In this document: piece by piece, positions 62,360 through 64,000 of the stretch
How the letters are laid out: the number at the start of each line of letters is the position of its first letter
How positions within the stretch are numbered: position 1 is the first letter of the stretch
Notes under the pieces: generated by a model
Told to the model about the DNA's origin: nothing
Databases searched by the model: none
Seen by the model: the letters and a program-made list of their open reading frames with translations, nothing else
Assembly: GCF_000196615.1 (NCBI RefSeq)
Contig: NC_014306.1
Coordinates: forward strand, 930,001 to 994,000
Origin: Erwinia billingiae Eb661
Lineage (GTDB): Bacteria > Pseudomonadota > Gammaproteobacteria > Enterobacterales > Enterobacteriaceae
DNA: 64,000 bases
Reading direction: 5' to 3'
Position numbers and translations under genes: made by a program

Positions 62360-64000
62360 TTGAATATCATCGCGATCATGGGACCGCATAACGCATTCTA
62401 TAAAGATGAACCCATCCGTGAGCTGGACGGGGCGCTCAACGCCCAGGGATTCCAGACTATCTACCCGAAAGATGCGAACGACCTGCTCAAGCTGATTGAA
62501 CACAATCCCCGGATCTGCGGCGTCATCTTTGACTGGGATGAATACAGCCAGGATCTGTGCAGCGAAATCCAGCTGCTGAACGAATACCTTCCGCTTTACG
62601 CCTTTATCAACACCCACTCCAGCATGGACGTCAGCATCAACGAGATGCGCATGGCGATGTGGTTCTTTGAATACGGCCTCGGCGTTTCCGAAGAGATTGC
62701 CCAGCGTATCCGCCAGTACACCAATGAATACATCGATACGATTACGCCACCGCTGACCAAGGCGCTGTTCAACTATGTGAAAGAGGGCAAATACACCTTC
62801 TGCACGCCTGGGCATATGGCCGGCACCGCCTTCCAGAAGAGTCCGGTCGGTACGCTGTTTTATGATTTCTTTGGTGCCAACACGCTGAAGGCCGATATCT
62901 CCATTTCGGTGACTGAGCTGGGATCGCTGCTGGACCACACCGGTCCGCATCTGGAAGCGGAAGAGTATGTCGCCCGCACCTTTGGTGCTGAACAGAGCTA
63001 CATGGTGACCAATGGCACCTCGACCTCAAATAAGATCGTCGGCATGTATGCTGCCGCGGCAGGGAGCACGGTATTAATCGACCGTAACTGCCACAAATCG
63101 CTGACTCACCTGCTGATGATGAGCGATATCATTCCCCTCTGGCTGAAGCCAACCCGAAATGCGCTCGGCATTCTGGGCGGTATTCCCAAACGCGAATTCA
63201 CCAAAGAGAGTATTGCGCTGAAAGTGGCGCAGACTGAACGCGCCACCTGGCCGGTGCATGCGGTGATCACCAACTCAACCTATGACGGGCTGCTGTATAA
63301 CACCCAGTACATCAAAGAGACGCTGGACGTGCCGTCGATCCACTTTGATTCTGCCTGGGTGCCTTACACCAATTTCCATCCGATCTATCAAGGGCTGAGC
63401 GGGATGAGCGGCGATCGTACGCCGGGGAAAGTGATCTACGAGACGCAGTCGACGCATAAGCTGCTGGCGGCGTTTTCTCAGGCTTCACTGATCCACATTA
63501 AAGGCGATTACGACGAAGAAACCTTTAATGAAGCCTATATGATGCACACCACCACCTCGCCAAACTATTCGATCGTCGCGTCCATCGAGACGGCGGCGGC
63601 AATGCTGCGTGGCAATCCGGGTAAACGGCTGATTAACCGTTCTGTTGAGCGTGCGCTGCACTTCCGCCGGGAAGTCCAGCGACTGCGCGAAGAGTCAGAA
63701 GGCTGGTTCTTCGATATCTGGCAGCCGGAAGGGGTTGATGAACCAGAATGCTGGCCAATCCAGCCAGGCGAAGAGGACTGGCACGGCTTCAAAGAGGCGG
63801 ATGCGGATCATATGTACCTCGATCCGATCAAAGTCACCATCCTGACGCCGGGGATGAGCGAACTGGGCGTGATGGCGGAGGAAGGGATCCCGGCGGCGCT
63901 GGTGGCTAAATTCCTCGATGAGCGCGGCGTAGTGGTCGAAAAAACCGGGCCCTATAATCTGCTGTTCCTGTTCAGTATTGGCATCGACAAGACCAAAGCG
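62360..64000 (+). CDS. ldcC: Constitutive lysine decarboxylase LdcC, 5' part (3' end outside window)
   Basis: PLP decarboxylase that forms cadaverine from lysine. The frame is open from TTG 62360, with a very strong AGGAGGT 5 bases before it, to the window end (547 of about 713 residues). It reads NIIAIMGPHNAFYKDEPIREL after the start and matches E. coli LdcC better than CadA throughout. The N-terminal wing domain, TPGHMAGTAFQKSPVG, the histidine stack IDRNCHKS and the PLP lysine K367 (TQSTHKLLAAF) are present. In this family the inducible paralogue CadA usually sits with cadBC; none is visible here. Confidence 0.95.
   Translation, partial: MNIIAIMGPHNAFYKDEPIRELDGALNAQGFQTIYPKDANDLLKLIEHNPRICGVIFDWDEYSQDLCSEIQLLNEYLPLYAFINTHSSMDVSINEMRMAMWFFEYGLGVSEEIAQRIRQYTNEYIDTITPPLTKALFNYVKEGKYTFCTPGHMAGTAFQKSPVGTLFYDFFGANTLKADISISVTELGSLLDHTGPHLEAEEYVARTFGAEQSYMVTNGTSTSNKIVGMYAAAAGSTVLIDRNCHKSLTHLLMMSDIIPLWLKPTRNALGILGGIPKREFTKESIALKVAQTERATWPVHAVITNSTYDGLLYNTQYIKETLDVPSIHFDSAWVPYTNFHPIYQGLSGMSGDRTPGKVIYETQSTHKLLAAFSQASLIHIKGDYDEETFNEAYMMHTTTSPNYSIVASIETAAAMLRGNPGKRLINRSVERALHFRREVQRLREESEGWFFDIWQPEGVDEPECWPIQPGEEDWHGFKEADADHMYLDPIKVTILTPGMSELGVMAEEGIPAALVAKFLDERGVVVEKTGPYNLLFLFSIGIDKTKA

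Noticed and set aside
62327..62950. 207-codon open frame on the minus strand
   Set aside because: Antisense to the TTG-started ldcC, which has complete family motifs over the same bases.

Overview
This window is a chromosomal segment of a member of the Enterobacterales. Nearly every gene has a close, full-length counterpart in Escherichia coli, in the same order (E. coli cueO to ldcC). Several E. coli neighbours are missing at their usual positions: gcd, yadI/yadE, the yad fimbrial genes, yadS and yaeI. Their absence and the moderate sequence divergence suggest an Erwiniaceae-type genome (Erwinia/Pantoea-like). That placement is an inference from recall, not a computed result. No tRNA, rRNA, insertion sequence, prophage, CRISPR array or recognisable defence cassette was found.

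Layout. 1-4.0 kb: the 3' part of cueO, then an accessory pair between cueO and hpt, namely an AT-rich family-8 glycosyltransferase and a convergent cystathionine gamma-synthase-family gene with two tandem MetJ-like boxes upstream. 4.0-7.1 kb: hpt, can, and the yadGH ABC exporter. 7.1-8.6 kb: an AT-rich insert carrying a membrane acyltransferase. 8.6-15.7 kb: a minus-strand block of panD, panC, panB, folK, pcnB, gluQ, dksA, sfsA and thpR. 15.7-27.0 kb: hrpB, mrcB (PBP1b) and the Fur-type ferrichrome locus fhuACDB. 27-37.5 kb: hemL, clcA, erpA, a small secreted protein of unknown function, btuF-mtnN, dgt, degP, cdaR and yaeH. 37.7-42.3 kb: dapD, glnD and map on the minus strand. 42.4-64 kb: the long plus-strand essential cluster rpsB-tsf-pyrH-frr-dxr-uppS-cdsA-rseP-bamA-skp-lpxD-fabZ-lpxA-lpxB-rnhB-dnaE-accA, ending inside ldcC.

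How the genes fit together. The right-hand 20 kb links ribosome assembly and recycling (rpsB, tsf, frr), isoprenoid carrier and phospholipid precursors (dxr, uppS, cdsA), sigma-E signalling (rseP), outer-membrane protein assembly (bamA, skp), lipid A synthesis (lpxD, lpxA, lpxB, with fabZ), replication (dnaE, rnhB) and the first step of fatty acid synthesis (accA). The left half holds coenzyme A and folate precursor synthesis, RNA polyadenylation, stringent-response control, peptidoglycan synthesis and iron/B12 uptake.

The window is mostly ordinary core genome. The observations most worth a second look are control signals and the few accessory genes: an apparent AUU start codon for pcnB; an internal Shine-Dalgarno plus GTG start inside mrcB; tandem met boxes before the accessory PLP gene; a similar three-block sequence upstream of the two accessory surface-type genes; a shortened FhuA phage-binding loop; and an 84-residue secreted protein at the yadS position. 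I found no convincing previously undescribed multi-gene system.
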